A stretch of DNA of 64,000 nt. Origin: Cristatella mucedo (taxonomy: Eukaryota > Bryozoa > Phylactolaemata > Cristatellidae). Shown piece by piece: positions 12,101 through 27,756 of the stretch; positions within the stretch are counted from its first letter, which is position 1; each line of letters begins with the position of its first letter. Both the position numbers and the translations under genes were made by a program. Where the stretch lies: the NCBI GenBank assembly GCA_009760855.2, contig WPIO01000001.1, positions 22,616,001 through 22,680,000 on the forward strand, in the 5' to 3' direction. The notes under the pieces are model-generated. The model had not been told where the DNA came from, did not search any database, and saw only the letters and a list, made by a program, of their open reading frames with translations.

Positions 12101-14773
12101 GCCAGATGCAATCGCCTGGAAATTGTTCGTGGTTCCTGAATGTTACGAATGATTACGAACCGCTCATTTCATAATCTGTGGCTAGACGGCATGAAAGTCA
12201 AAATTGTACGACGGTGAAGCTGCTGTGCTCTGGGATTCTAGGCCATGCCGTGGAGTTGCCCTACTAAGCTGCCGAACGGCAGCTTAGTAGGGCAATTTGA
12301 ATAGCTGCGATGCACTGCGATGCAGCCGCGATACAGATGCGATTCAGCTGCTATTTCCACGATTAACTTAAAGAAATCAGTGGTTTCTATTTCATATTAC
12401 ATAGAACGGTGCAGCAGGTTTATCCACCAAATTGCATGCAAATTTTGCTTGCCCTTCCTCACGCTATGGCTTGCAATGGCCCTTGGCGGACAGCTTTCTT
12501 ACGCATTCGAATGGCAATACAGCTGCCATCTTCACATACTGCGTCGCACAACTGCCGCTATAAATCCAAGTTATAGAGGAACAGTACGCCAAGTTGTCCT
12601 ACCAAATTTTATGCGACTTATGCTCGCGAATTCTCGTCTATGGCCTCGAATGGCTGCGTCGTCCAAGTAATTGCGCCCAAAACATTTTAGGCGCAATAAA
12701 GCTGCCATTTCTACGATAAGCTCCGCGCAACTGCGATTTTGAGTCCTACTCATATAAAACGGCGTTTCGCGTTAACCCACCAGATCGTATGCGATTGAGC
12801 TGGCGCCTTCTCAAGATACGGCCTGCAATGGATCGGCCCCTTTAGAAGCCATAAGCAATTGAACTGGGATGCCGCTGCCATTTCTATAAATAAAAAAAGC
12901 TTCACGCAACTGCAGTTTTTATTCAAATGATAGAAATAGTGTTCCAGATTTACCCGCCAAATTTCAGGTGATTTCGCTAGTTCGCTCTCGTGCTGTGGCC
13001 GCTTATGGCCCAAGCCAGCCAGCCTCCCTGCAATAGTCAAACTGATGCAGCTGCCATTTCCGCAATAGGCGTCGCGCAGTTGCGGTTTTGATGCCACATT
13101 ATGGAAAACAGTGTTGCGGATTCGTCTGCACAATTTTGTGCGACTGCGGATGGGCATTTTATGCCACGGTCGTCAATGACCCGGCTAGCTGCCTGCTTGC
13201 CTGATGTCTGCCTGCCTGCCTACATAATCGAACTGCGATACAGCTGCCATTTCCATTTATAAGCTTTGTGCAACAATGTTCAATGTTTATCTGCAAAATT
13301 GTCTGCGACTGCGCACGCGGGCGGCGCCGGCGCGCGACGGTGAACGATCGACCGACCGACCAATCAGAGATCGAACAGCGATTTTACTCGTCGCTGGCCT
13401 AATACGCCCAGCGCAACTTCCGGCTGGTCCTCGGCTCCCGGGCCCGGACGAAAAAATGCCCGCTACGTCATTAAGACAGCGATCCGCCGACTGCGATTCT
13501 CCGAAAAAACCACCGCCGCCGCTTCGTTCAATATGCGTGGGCTAAGAAAGCGAGCACGCAAGCGACATTGCAAGCAGAGACTCGGGGCGACGGCAGACGC
13601 AACTCAGGACACGCTTACTCAAATCAGGCGGCGAGGAAACTGACGTACTCGAGAGATTTCTTTACTTGCTCTACTCAGGATTTTGCATCCAAAACCCGTC
13701 TCGCTACTCTCCTCGGTGGGCGCCCGTCGCCCGGTGTGCGAGAGAGCGCGAAATCGCGAGTCAGTTATAGATGTGGCGGGGCACTCGGTCAGACGATGCG
13801 GGCGTACTGGCGGCGCGATGCCAAGGCAAGCTGAGACATGGCGCATTGCGTCTCGCTTCGCCCCATTCTGCGGACCGCGAGGAACGCGGCGAGCTCGCTC
13901 GCTACGTTGCACCGTTATGCGGCGACAGCAGTCTAACTGAGGCTCGTCCGTATCGATGCGTCCGAATTTTCGGCGCAGAGCACCAGGCGGTGTAGCTATT
14001 AAAAATGTGTTCGCAGTTTTTATTTGCGTAACATGTACATAGAAAATTAGGCGCTCTCTCAATCGCTGTCCGCGAGCTACGCGCATGCCGCAGGGCCCGA
14101 GCCCACGAGCGTGGTCGCTAAAGGCGAGTATCTCAAACCCGGGGGGGGAAACCAGCGCACCCTGCTAAATGTGGATGAGCGCTGCATGACAACCTCGCTC
14201 CGACCGAGCGAGCGCGCGAGCCAGAGGCATGTTCCTCGGCCGCCTTCGAGCAGCGTCTCCTAGCACCAGCTTGAGCCAGCTATAGCTCGGCTGTATTCGC
14301 CGCACATCAGCTCGACGCCTTTCTACGCTTTCAAATGAACTTCAGACCATAGGACAACGAGACGAATAGGCGGAGCGGCGAATTTCGTTCCAAAAAAATG
14401 ACGTCGCGCTCGTAACTTACCGCCGCCGCCGTCGCCGCGGCGGCGGCGCTCAGTTGTAGCCCCAGCTGACCCCAAGGAGCTGCCGAAAGTGCTTCCGCCG
14501 GTCGAGGAGAGGCAGGTCTCGAAGCCGAAACTGGAGGCCAAGCAAGCGGTCGCCGTGGGCGGCTCCATGTGTCTCGTCTTCGTCGGTTTCATCATCTTCA
14601 TAGTTGTCATCGACGCGCAATCCTTAGCAGGGTACGCACAGCGAGCGCGCTCCGCTCCGCCGGCCGCGCCATTCGCCAGCAGCCACGTCCCGCTTCGGAG
14701 CGAGCGCGGCGTCGGCGCGCCACGACGCGACAAAGCTACTGGCCAGTCTCTCGCTGTTGTAGCGAAGCGGTGA
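6418..14773 (+). CDS. Single-pass membrane protein with TSP1-like modules (4 exons)
   Basis: Gene model built from the sequence: exons 6418-6490, 9830-10025, 10922-11469 and 14460-14773. Splice phases are 1, 2 and 1 and match at all three junctions, giving about 376 residues. Exon 1 encodes a signal peptide (hydrophobic core FALMALLGWCAATA). Exons 2 and 3 carry three thrombospondin-type-1-like motifs: WTSWSINEC, WTEWTPVTDC and CGSWTAWLEPSRC, the last followed by TRRRRC. They also carry many cysteines and 11 N-glycosylation sequons. Exon 4 encodes a Pro/Lys/Glu stalk, a transmembrane segment (GGSMCLVFVGFIIFIVVI) and a short basic tail. The product should sit at the cell surface with its N-terminus outside, perhaps in adhesion or ligand binding; that role is inference. 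I do not recognise a named orthologue. The end is uncertain: a donor at 14632 (GG|GTACGC) could splice to an unseen exon. It converges on RNF113A. Confidence 0.72.
6575..6619. repeat. (GGC)n run in intron 1
   Basis: Almost pure GGC trinucleotide tract just downstream of exon 1, inside the CpG-rich 5' end of the gene. Confidence 0.9.
7138..7167. repeat. (GATC/GATA)n short tandem repeat
   Basis: Run of gatcgatcgatcgatagatcgatagatc in intron 1. It produces Arg-Ser-Ile-Asp frames on both strands that are not genes. Confidence 0.85.
8773..8935 (+). mobile_element. tRNA-derived SINE (SINE-A), diverged
   Basis: A-box-like tagctcaagggtaaggtgc, B box gggttcaagtcctgc, then gggcgatcctttat and a tail ending tttataaatgaggcttttgaatcaac. 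It lies in intron 1 of the TSP1-like gene. Confidence 0.75.
9084..9171. repeat. (CT)44 microsatellite
   Basis: Uninterrupted CT dinucleotide array in intron 1, about 660 bp before exon 2. Confidence 0.97.
9830..10025 (+). CDS. TSP1-like gene exon 2: first WxxW module
   Basis: Acceptor ccaattttgcag|GA and donor TTGGG|GTAACT bound 196 nt read in one frame, giving CNWTSWSINEC, then VRTCQLANGT and NCSSQC. The exon begins with 2 nt and ends after 2 nt, so it joins exon 1 (phase 1) and exon 3 (one leading nt) without a frameshift. It carries four N-x-S/T sequons. Confidence 0.75.
10922..11469 (+). CDS. TSP1-like gene exon 3: second and third WxxW modules
   Basis: Acceptor gtttcggttcag|GG and donor TTTCAAG|GTAGCT. 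The 548-nt exon encodes WTEWTPVTDC, a cysteine-rich stretch with CGERC and CGNC, then CGSWTAWLEPSRC, TRRRRCS and a final cysteine pair. Seven sequons are present. G+C is high. The other frames here are open too because of the composition, but only this one has cysteine spacing, sequons and matching phases. Confidence 0.82.
11838..12010 (+). mobile_element. tRNA-derived SINE (SINE-A), best preserved
   Basis: A box atggctcacttggtaaggtgg, the perfect hairpin cacgacctcggccccgaggtcgtg, B box gggttcgaatcctgc, then the SINE-A body (gatcctttatcgccactgc, ggtgatagccgtaaaggc) and ctatacaaaaagaggctattaaa. It lies in intron 3 of the TSP1-like gene. Confidence 0.92.
12256..12295. repeat. Perfect 19-bp inverted repeat with 2-nt spacer
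   Basis: ttgccctactaagctgccg at 12256-12274 is followed by aa and then its exact reverse complement at 12277-12295. The near-zero spacer makes it a cruciform candidate. It sits about 50 bp before the satellite array. Confidence 0.95.
12330..13340. repeat. Degenerate satellite array, about 178-bp unit, six copies
   Basis: The motif cagctgccatttc recurs at 12345, 12520, 12699, 12872, 13048 and 13241 (spacings 175, 179, 173, 176 and 193). Other landmarks recur in order within each unit: an igcgcaactgcg-like block, tttaycc(a)ccaaatt, atgcgact/atgcgatt, and a ctatggcc/gtggcc block. The last unit is longer because of a CCTG/CCTGCCTG expansion. Copies differ by many substitutions, so the array is old. 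It occupies intron 3 of the TSP1-like gene. Confidence 0.82.
14460..14773 (+). CDS. TSP1-like gene exon 4: stalk, transmembrane segment, tail
   Basis: Acceptor gctcagttgtag|CC supplies the 2 nt needed after exon 3. The frame gives PADPKELPKVLPPVEERQ, a lysine/glutamate stalk, then a hydrophobic stretch MCLVFVGFIIFIVVI flanked by small residues and an aspartate. It then runs through an arginine-rich tail to TGA at 14771-14773. Alternatively the exon ends at 14631 (GG|GTACGC) and the tail is intronic; the tail's composition resembles flanking CpG-rich DNA, so this is a real possibility. Confidence 0.65.
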
Positions 14774-15868
14774 ATCGGATGGGAAAGAATCTGCGAATGG
14801 CGTGCAAACGCAAGAAGTCGCCAAAGCTGCACTGATTACGGACGCCTAGGCCGTCGTTCGTGCGGTCACCTGGTGGCACACTCTCAGCGCTGCTGCCACT
14901 CCTGCGCAGTGCTGACGACGCACATGAAACGCTGACGACGCACTGAAACGCTGTCGTACAGGCGGCAACGAACTGCCGTGCCACATCAGCTCATTCCCTA
15001 GAGTTTCCTTTCTGCTGGCTACTACCATTTCAATCATCCACTTGGGAGGAAACGAGCCCGAATTAAAGCAAGGCATGCCAACTGCTACGTCAAGCTCGGC
15101 TACTCATTGCCGGGGGCGCGAGTGCTCCACGTGGACTCGAATCGAAATTGAGAGTCTATGGCGAAACCAGAGACTCGCGATCGCCTCGAGATTAGCCGAG
15201 ACTCGAGTAGCGCGCCTCCTTGACTTCCGCACGGCTTGCTGACTGTCAGACCGCAGCTGTTTCACCCAAGTCGTTGAAGTTCCTAAAGATACGTCAATCC
15301 AGCTCGTTACTTCATCTGTGTCCTTGGAATTTCATATGTATCCACAACTCTTCACTTAGCCATAAAAATTAAAATCAATGTTGTACTTTTAAACTTTATT
15401 GCAACCGCGAATCCAAACCATAAACTGTGCATGCATCGATGCTATCGTAATTTAAAGACCATAGCGTGACTGCAATGTATTAGGCGCGGTCATATTGATC
15501 TCCGGTTGTCTCTCAAGGAATGAGATCCTTTCTGTTTCGAATATCGACTTTTCCGATTCTGCACCAGCCGTCATTCGGCTCATTCGTCGTTTGCTGGCGG
15601 CACCCACTCACTGCGCCATAGATAGGTGATTTTCCATTACATCGGAGATCTCGCAGATTAAAGCAGGAAGCAGCATCCCTACAAAATACGGCCGCAAATA
15701 TGTCTAAGGTGTTGCGGAATTACTTGATGGTAGGACGACTCTCCAATTCCTAAGAGACCAAGTTCACTAGGTGAGCAGTAGCAGTCACGTAACAATCACG
15801 AGAAGACTCTGAACAATGTGTGCACAACAAGCTGAAAACGCTATTATTATATTCATATGCCCTCTTTA
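14774..15868. other. Intergenic or 3' untranslated, no exon recognised
   Basis: G+C falls across this stretch. I found no convincing downstream exon of the TSP1-like gene and no repeat. Confidence 0.35.
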
Positions 15869-16191
15869 CTGTATTTTTTAAGAGTATAAGTCGCACTTTT
15901 GTAGAATTTTTTGAAAAAATCTACGACTTAAACCCTGCAAGTCAGTGTCAATCACTGCATACAGTGAAAGTGGCGATTCAGACATTGACAATGTTGCAGA
16001 AGACTGCGAAGATGTTAGCAGTGATACTGATGACGAGTTTCTTGCTGCGATGATTAAAGCAAATTTATATTAATACAAAACGAGCTATATATTCATTAAT
16101 AATATTTTTAGCAACAACCTTTTTCAAAACTTGTGTCCAAAAATTTAGGGTGCGATAAACTTGGGTGCGACTTTTTCTCGTAAAAATACGG
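15869..16191. mobile_element. pogo/Tigger-like DNA transposon remnant (323 bp)
   Basis: Left end CTGTATTTTTTAAGAGTATA and the inverted right end CCGTATTTTTACGAGAAA both continue into AAGTCGCAC and match over about 26 bp. A TA flanks each side (15867-15868 and 16192-16193), as expected for Tc1/mariner/pogo target-site duplication. The ends resemble the known TATAAGTCGCA-type Tigger termini. Inside, plus-strand codons from about 15964 to 16071 read an acidic tail (ESGDSDIDN, DVSSDTDDEFLAA) ending in TAA, like the C-terminus of a pogo-family transposase. It is therefore an internally deleted, non-autonomous copy. Confidence 0.8.
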
Positions 16192-16324
16192 TAACAGCGA
16201 GCTTTTTATTTTTGAAGGCCGCTGGTAAGTCGGCGATTAGATTAACCCACAAGGTACTTCCGTGCAATTGCGCGCTTTCTGGAACTACTCTATCGATCTA
16301 CTGTATTACGGCGAAAATAAGCTT

Positions 16325-16455
16325 TGTATTGAAATCTCATGATATTACTCACTATTCAATTGCATTTCCCTTTGCAGCAAATGTAAAGCGCCTAGAGGGA
16401 GATTAAGTTCTCTGAGGGCGCTTTATCAAGTGCATTATTATTATTATTTTCATTA
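16325..16455 (+). mobile_element. LINE-A 3' tail fragment
   Basis: cactattcaattgcatttcc, then aatgtaaagcgcctagaggg and gagattaagttctctgaggg, ending gcgctttatcaagtgc and (ATT)n. Only the last about 130 bp of the LINE is present. Confidence 0.88.
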
Positions 16456-16959
16456 ATCTCGTGGGCGTCGAGCATCGGCTAGCAGTGTCGTTGGTTCATC
16501 TACTTTCCGTCGGCTGCTAGTCTGGCTCGCTCGGTGAGCCACCATAATGAGCCATCAACCTAAGTCGCAGGGACTCGCGTGGCCTTTGGACCGGGCAGCT
16601 CTGCACGGCCACACGCTCTTCCACAGATTCGCTGGATTCTAACGCTTGTCACTCTACGTGTGTCGGCACCAGCTCCGCAGCGCCTCTCCCAAGAATTCTT
16701 GCTGCACAGAGAAAAATCCGACAACATTCCGTATTCTTTTTTTTATACTCGCTGCTCATGCTTGCATCTGTGATAATTTTCTCATGGATGCCACTTGCTC
16801 CATACATCTCATACAGTTGCTTACCTTTCCACGGTAGCTCCAGATTTCTTCTTCCCGAACTGTGCGAACACCAAATACGGCACTCCTGCTCTTTGCATCG
16901 TATCCATTGATCGACAAGGTACTCTCACTTTTAGCTCCTCTTAAGAACGGCGACCAATC

Positions 16960-17105
16960 ATCTGCTTTCATGGCGTTGCATTCTGCTGACCGAGATCGCG
17001 GGTTCGAGCCTGACAGTGGGCAATGTTTGTTGTCTGCCGTGAGCGCTGCTGAAAGCCGCTGAAGCCGCACTGCCGCTATAGAAACGAGGCTTTGGCTGAA
17101 TCAGA
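16960..17105 (+). mobile_element. tRNA-derived SINE (SINE-A), diverged
   Basis: B box gggttcgagcctgac follows accgagatcgc; the body (gtgggcaatgtttgttgtctgc) and end (ctatagaaacgaggctttggctgaatc) follow SINE-A order. The A box is weak. Confidence 0.6.
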
Positions 17106-19113
17106 TCCGGATCGTTCGCTTGTGACTCGCGATTTTTTAATTATTATATTTTGCACTATAATTCGCCGTCAGATAGTTAGCTGCCCAGATGCGCCTGCGG
17201 GCGTCCTTACACCTGCAGCTGGACGGACGACATGCACTGCAAGCTTGAGTCAGTCACGCGGCCGCTGAACCTTCCTAGTGATTGCTTCTAAAACCTGGCT
17301 AAGTCAAGTTTCCCATCATCTGGATACTCAATTCATAAATGGTTATTTGTCCGATCGGTGCCTTATAAATCTACGTCAGATCTGCGAGTCGGAAAAGTTT
17401 CTTATGCTGACCAGCAGTCTCAAACTGCAGTGGATGACTCTGTCGACCACGAATGGATTTAATTTATGCAATGAAATCAATGTTTGCGTCTCGTCAAGAT
17501 CTGCGTGCGAGTCGCAGCAGCTGCAAACTAGCGGCTCGGCTAAGCGCGCGAAAACAGCACTGGGGCGTGATCGAGGTCACACTGTGCTAGAATTTCAGGC
17601 TAGCCTGTGGTAACGAGAGGATCTCGGCGTGCGCTAACGGCTCATTACAGAATGGGGGAAGCACGAGCCCGACGCAGAAAACAATATGTGTAGAAAAATA
17701 CGCAGGAAAGCTTATGACGAGCTGCGTCTCACTCGTAATACATTGACGAGAGACAAATGGTGAGACATTAGCGTGCCGTGAGATATATTGTGCATAGATA
17801 GATATGCAGCATAGCGAGCTTTCACGGCCAGCAGCTCACGTTGTTTTGCGGCTCGTTTGTTTGCATTGTTGACCGATTTAGCTAGTACAGGTCAAGAAAG
17901 TGAGGAATTTTGCGAAAACTAATCAAGACATCAGCGTAGATGACTACCATTTCAAATAATTCCCTGGCGTGCCGGGCTGCGTTATTTAAATCTGACAACT
18001 GACGAATGCGACTTCGCAGAGATTCGCCGCTCTCGTTTTCTGCCGACGAAATAAACCACGCTCTTGAGAATCGCTCCGCTACTGACTGACGCTTCTTCAT
18101 TTCCTGGTTTCTTCAAGCGGTAGCGATGCACAGCACGCCTCGTCACCCCTTGCTGCAGCAGCAGCGCTCCGGCAAACAAGCAGCAGACCTTCTGCCTCAT
18201 CGGCAGCCAAACATCCGACGACGATTCCGATGAGGCATTGACGATTCGACAGCCGCCGCCTCGAGCAGATCCAAAGCGAACACTCAGAGCCGTTCGCTCA
18301 GCTTTGCCTGCGTTTCAGTTAGCTGCGGCCTGGGCCGTTCGGCCCGAAGCTGTAGCCCGTGGCTGTATCCTCGTATTGTCTTTATTTCCGTAACACTGCC
18401 GTAATAGGCGCGGCTTCGGTGAGGCACTACACGAAAGCCTGCGGCCCTACACAGGAGCTGAGAAGGTCGGCGTCGCACCGTCTATATAGTACGTACGTTC
18501 GCCAGTGCAGCCAAGAGACCATTTGCGACTACCTTATCTATATTTATCATAAGCGGTACGCATGCATGCCGCAGCACGGCGAAAGCAAGAAAATCTCAAG
18601 ATAGGGTAAGATTTCATGCAGTCACAACTCGACCTAATTGCTATGTAGTTGCAAGTCGTTCACCACGAATTTTACCACAGCTCTTTTGCAAGCATATGGG
18701 CGCCGTTTCCCGCGTATGCAGGCATTAGACTAAGCACTAATCGAGCCATCTGCACACCTTCAAGCAAAATGTGAAGGTTGAAGGCGCTTGAGGATGAGAG
18801 AAAAACGAGTAAATACAGCAGTTCACATATGCAATGCGATGCCGTAGCAATGACAATAAAACATCTGTCACGGAAAACTTCAAATGACGTGCGTCTATTG
18901 AGTTTGCCCTCCAGGTCGATGCTAGAACCTCTTATGCACACCAGCCACATAGCAGGTGGCACGTTCCCTAGCGGCCGACAGAAAAATCCTGTCTTTGCAG
19001 CATCAGTATATTTGGAACACCAAGTCACAGGAAAGTTGCAGTTTTCGAGTGCTCTTGTGTTACAACCACAAAATGCCCGTGCGCTGGGTCGGTGGCTAAC
19101 ACTTCCAGTGGGC
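17106..19113. other. Convergent intergenic region, no exon recognised
   Basis: Lies between the end of the TSP1-like gene and the stop of RNF113A. It should include the RNF113A 3' untranslated region (minus strand, below 19114). No repeat family or coding exon was recognised. Confidence 0.4.
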
Positions 19114-24991
<5,878 letters not shown>

Positions 24992-25295
24992 TTTTGCAGC
25001 GTTTCCTCGACCACCTGGGCGCTGCGGTATCGTAATGAGCGCCAAAGCGATGCTGGAGGACTCGCTAGTCGACAACCTTGGCCTCGTCGTTTCCGGTGCC
25101 ACGCCCACCACCGCCTCCGGGGGCTTCGGTGTTTGTTACAGTAGTCGACAATTTGGCAATTAGCTGGCATCGGTCAGGCGTCGAACATAAACAAGTCTAC
25201 CTCGGAAAAAATAGGCAGGGAGCACGGTGGCGACGGCTCTCCAGAGCAGCTACAACGTGCGTCGGAGTAGCGTAGGCAGGTATCGGGCTTTATAG

Positions 25296-25505
25296 TTAGC
25301 TTGACTTGGCCGGAAAGAGGTTACGTATCGGAAAACAGGTGAAGCAACCGAAGACGCAGTGTACTTTGCATTTAGTGCTATCGCGCTGGATTGGACCAGT
25401 GGTTATGGTGCTCTCCCCAACCTTGGTTGGGTAAATGTATTTGATGGCTGAGATGGCATACATACTGTAAACCCAGCAGCCATAAATCAACCATCGAGCC
25501 TCCAT
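25296..25505 (-). CDS. Possible small secreted cysteine-rich ORF (unproven)
   Basis: A 69-codon frame starting at 25505, about 305 bp upstream of the RNF113A start on the same strand. The N-terminus is hydrophobic (WLIYGCWVYSMYAISAI). The C-terminal third has clustered cysteines (CKVHCVFGCFTC). No family is recognised. It could equally be chance, an upstream frame in the RNF113A leader, or one exon of another gene. Confidence 0.15.
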   Translation of the reverse strand: MEARWLIYGCWVYSMYAISAIKYIYPTKVGESTITTGPIQRDSTKCKVHCVFGCFTCFPIRNLFPAKSS

Positions 25506-25944
25506 TTTCACGCCGACTTATTCAAATTACTTCCCAAATGTCCTGCATTGTATTTCCGTGGCTCCAGCGGCGGAAGTTCTAGTGGAGTCTCACGGAGACA
25601 GAGCTTAGACGTTATTTGTAAACGAGGCTCTTTATTTCTCTCAACGCGTACCTATATGAAAAGTCGATGTAGCACAGCAGCTACGCCTGGAAATATAACG
25701 TACATCAGTGGCCTGACGCTGCGCTTCGTCAATGACTTAAATATTGGCCACATGCGATGAGTAGACTTCGTTGCGTCAATGGGGTAACCATTGACCGCAG
25801 GTGAGGCATACGTTAGTGATCCGACGCTGTGCTAATTACAACAGCAGAAGCAGCTGTCGCATACAACACCCGACTGGTTGTGTAATACTTTCCAGCTTAC
25901 ACCCTGCCTCGGCTACATCGCATTTCCTCATTAATTATGTATAG

Positions 25945-26085
25945 TTCATTTGTATTGCGCCCTAAGAGAACTTTGTCTCTATTCAGGCACTTCACATGTG
26001 CCACGGGGCTCGTGGCCACGACCTCGGCCAGACCTTGGTCGGGGCGAGCACCTTAACCACCAGGCCAAACCAGCTCGGCGATTTC
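25945..26085 (-). mobile_element. tRNA-derived SINE (SINE-B)
   Basis: On the minus strand: ggtttggcctggtggttaag (A box), gaccaaggtctggccgaggt, ccacgagccccgtggcacat (B-box region), then gcctgaatagagacaaagtt and ctcttagggcgcaatacaaatga. It closely parallels the copy at 51516. Confidence 0.85.
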
Positions 26086-26720
26086 CCCTTCATCAATTGA
26101 GATTAGGCTTCGAAGCCTTCTTTAAATACAGCGATTAGTCATGCAGGTGGGAAAAGATTGGCGCAGGGCGACCCGTAGCCGATCGCAGTAACAATAACTA
26201 TCTGCGGCTTCGCTTTGGCTACACAGTTGTGACTTGCCTAGCCAGCTGCAAGCAATAGCAAAGCACTGTTTTTGACGTAGGGGGAGGTATGTGCTAGCTC
26301 CCTGCTTCATAAGCCGTCAGGAGCTCTTTAAATGATGATTGACCTAAAACTGTTGCTCCAGGTTCACTGAGGCTCATGCGGGAGACGCCCGAAGAAGGCT
26401 TGAGGCATCGTGCGGCAGGAAGCATTGAGAGCAACATTTAGTTATTGTCACCGAGGCTCTTTGATTCAAAAGTATGCAATTCCGAAAAACGCCACTAGCG
26501 CTCATTGGTAGAGACCACTTTAATATCAACCGGAAAGTGATAAACGCGCCTTGTCACGACATCTTGTATAGATGGCCTTGTGTAGTTTTCGGTTTAGCCA
26601 GCCCTTCTCATTCGTCTGCATCGTCTAAGGGTGGTCCGTGAATAGAAAGAGAGAGAGAGAGGGAGGAGAATTACTCTTCCTGGTATCAACCGTACTATAT
26701 TGTTAGAATATTAAAAACTG
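26086..26720. other. Intergenic, no gene recognised
   Basis: Contains a short (GA)n run at about 26648-26663. Otherwise no repeat or coding signal was recognised. Confidence 0.4.
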
Positions 26721-26721
26721 C

Positions 26722-27745
26722 TATTAATAATAGTAATAATGCAACAATTGATAAACAACACGAATAAGATGATTAGGGATGACATGCACAGGGTCAGCAT
26801 GCAAGTGTGGTTAGTGGCAGCATGCACAGTGTCACCACCCATGAGTACATAAAAGACGAATCATGTGGACACGCTAAATACTGTATTTACGAATAAGATG
26901 ATTAGGGATGACATGCACAGGGTCAGCATGCAAGTGTGGTTAGTGGCAGCATGCACAGTGTCACCACCCATGAGTACATAAAAGACGAATCATGTGGACA
27001 CGCTAAATACTGTATTAAATATGTGCGTTTTTTAGTTCTTTTTAAATGTGGTCGTGTCAGGGGATGTTGTGACGCAAGTCGGGAGTGAGTTCCAGGCTTT
27101 GGGAGCATATGAACTAAGTGCACGGTTTCCAAAGGATTTGAGGTTTGTACGAGGAATTGGTAAACAGTTATATTCAGAAAAGCTGGTAGTGCGATGCTAG
27201 GCGCGGCAGGGAGTGGATCTGATAGGTAGGCTGGAGTCAAATAATGGAGGGACCTAAAAGTGACCTGCAAAACCTTGAAGTCAATCCATTGCTTGACTGG
27301 GAGCCAGTGCAGGATGGCAAAAAGTGGTGTGACGTGACAACTGCGACGCTCACGACATACAAGCCTAGCTGCAAAGTTTTGAACCAGCTATAAGTGCCTG
27401 ATTGCACGTGCCGGTGGGCCAGCAAGCAGTGAGTTACAGAAGTCAAGACGGGATGTCACAAAAGCATAGATCAACTTTGATGTGGTATCTTTATCTAAAC
27501 AAGCCCGAATTTTAGCAATGTAATGTAGCTGAAAGTAGGCAAACTTGATTGCGGAGCTGATGTGTTCGTCTTATGAAAGGTCACTTTGGAACATGACATA
27601 TAGATTTTATACAGATTCAACAGGAGATGTGCTGGCAGAGCTGATTTTGAGCGTTAGCCTATCCAATATCTGAATCACACCTGGTTTGCCCATTACTGAT
27701 AAGTTGGTTTTATCATAATTCAATTTAAGAAAATGTGCTGCCGTT
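26722..27745 (-). mobile_element. LINE-A 3' fragment with internal duplication
   Basis: Reads backwards from a TAATAATAG tail through LINE-A 3' sequence and a reverse-transcriptase remnant (LHYLTPAYLSDPLPA, WLKTLQLGL-like pieces) to about 27745. The family tail box (gcgccctcagagaac) is missing at this 3' end. Confidence 0.82.
26761..27016. repeat. 129-bp direct tandem duplication
   Basis: The segment from cgaataagatgattagggat to aaatactgtatt occurs at 26761-26889 and again from 26890 with no difference I can see over about 127 bp. Confidence 0.95.
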
Positions 27746-27756
27746 CGTGAGCAGAT

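Noticed and set aside
13619-14086. 155-codon minus-strand frame
   Set aside because: GC-rich intronic DNA with overlapping open frames on both strands and no domain or splice evidence.
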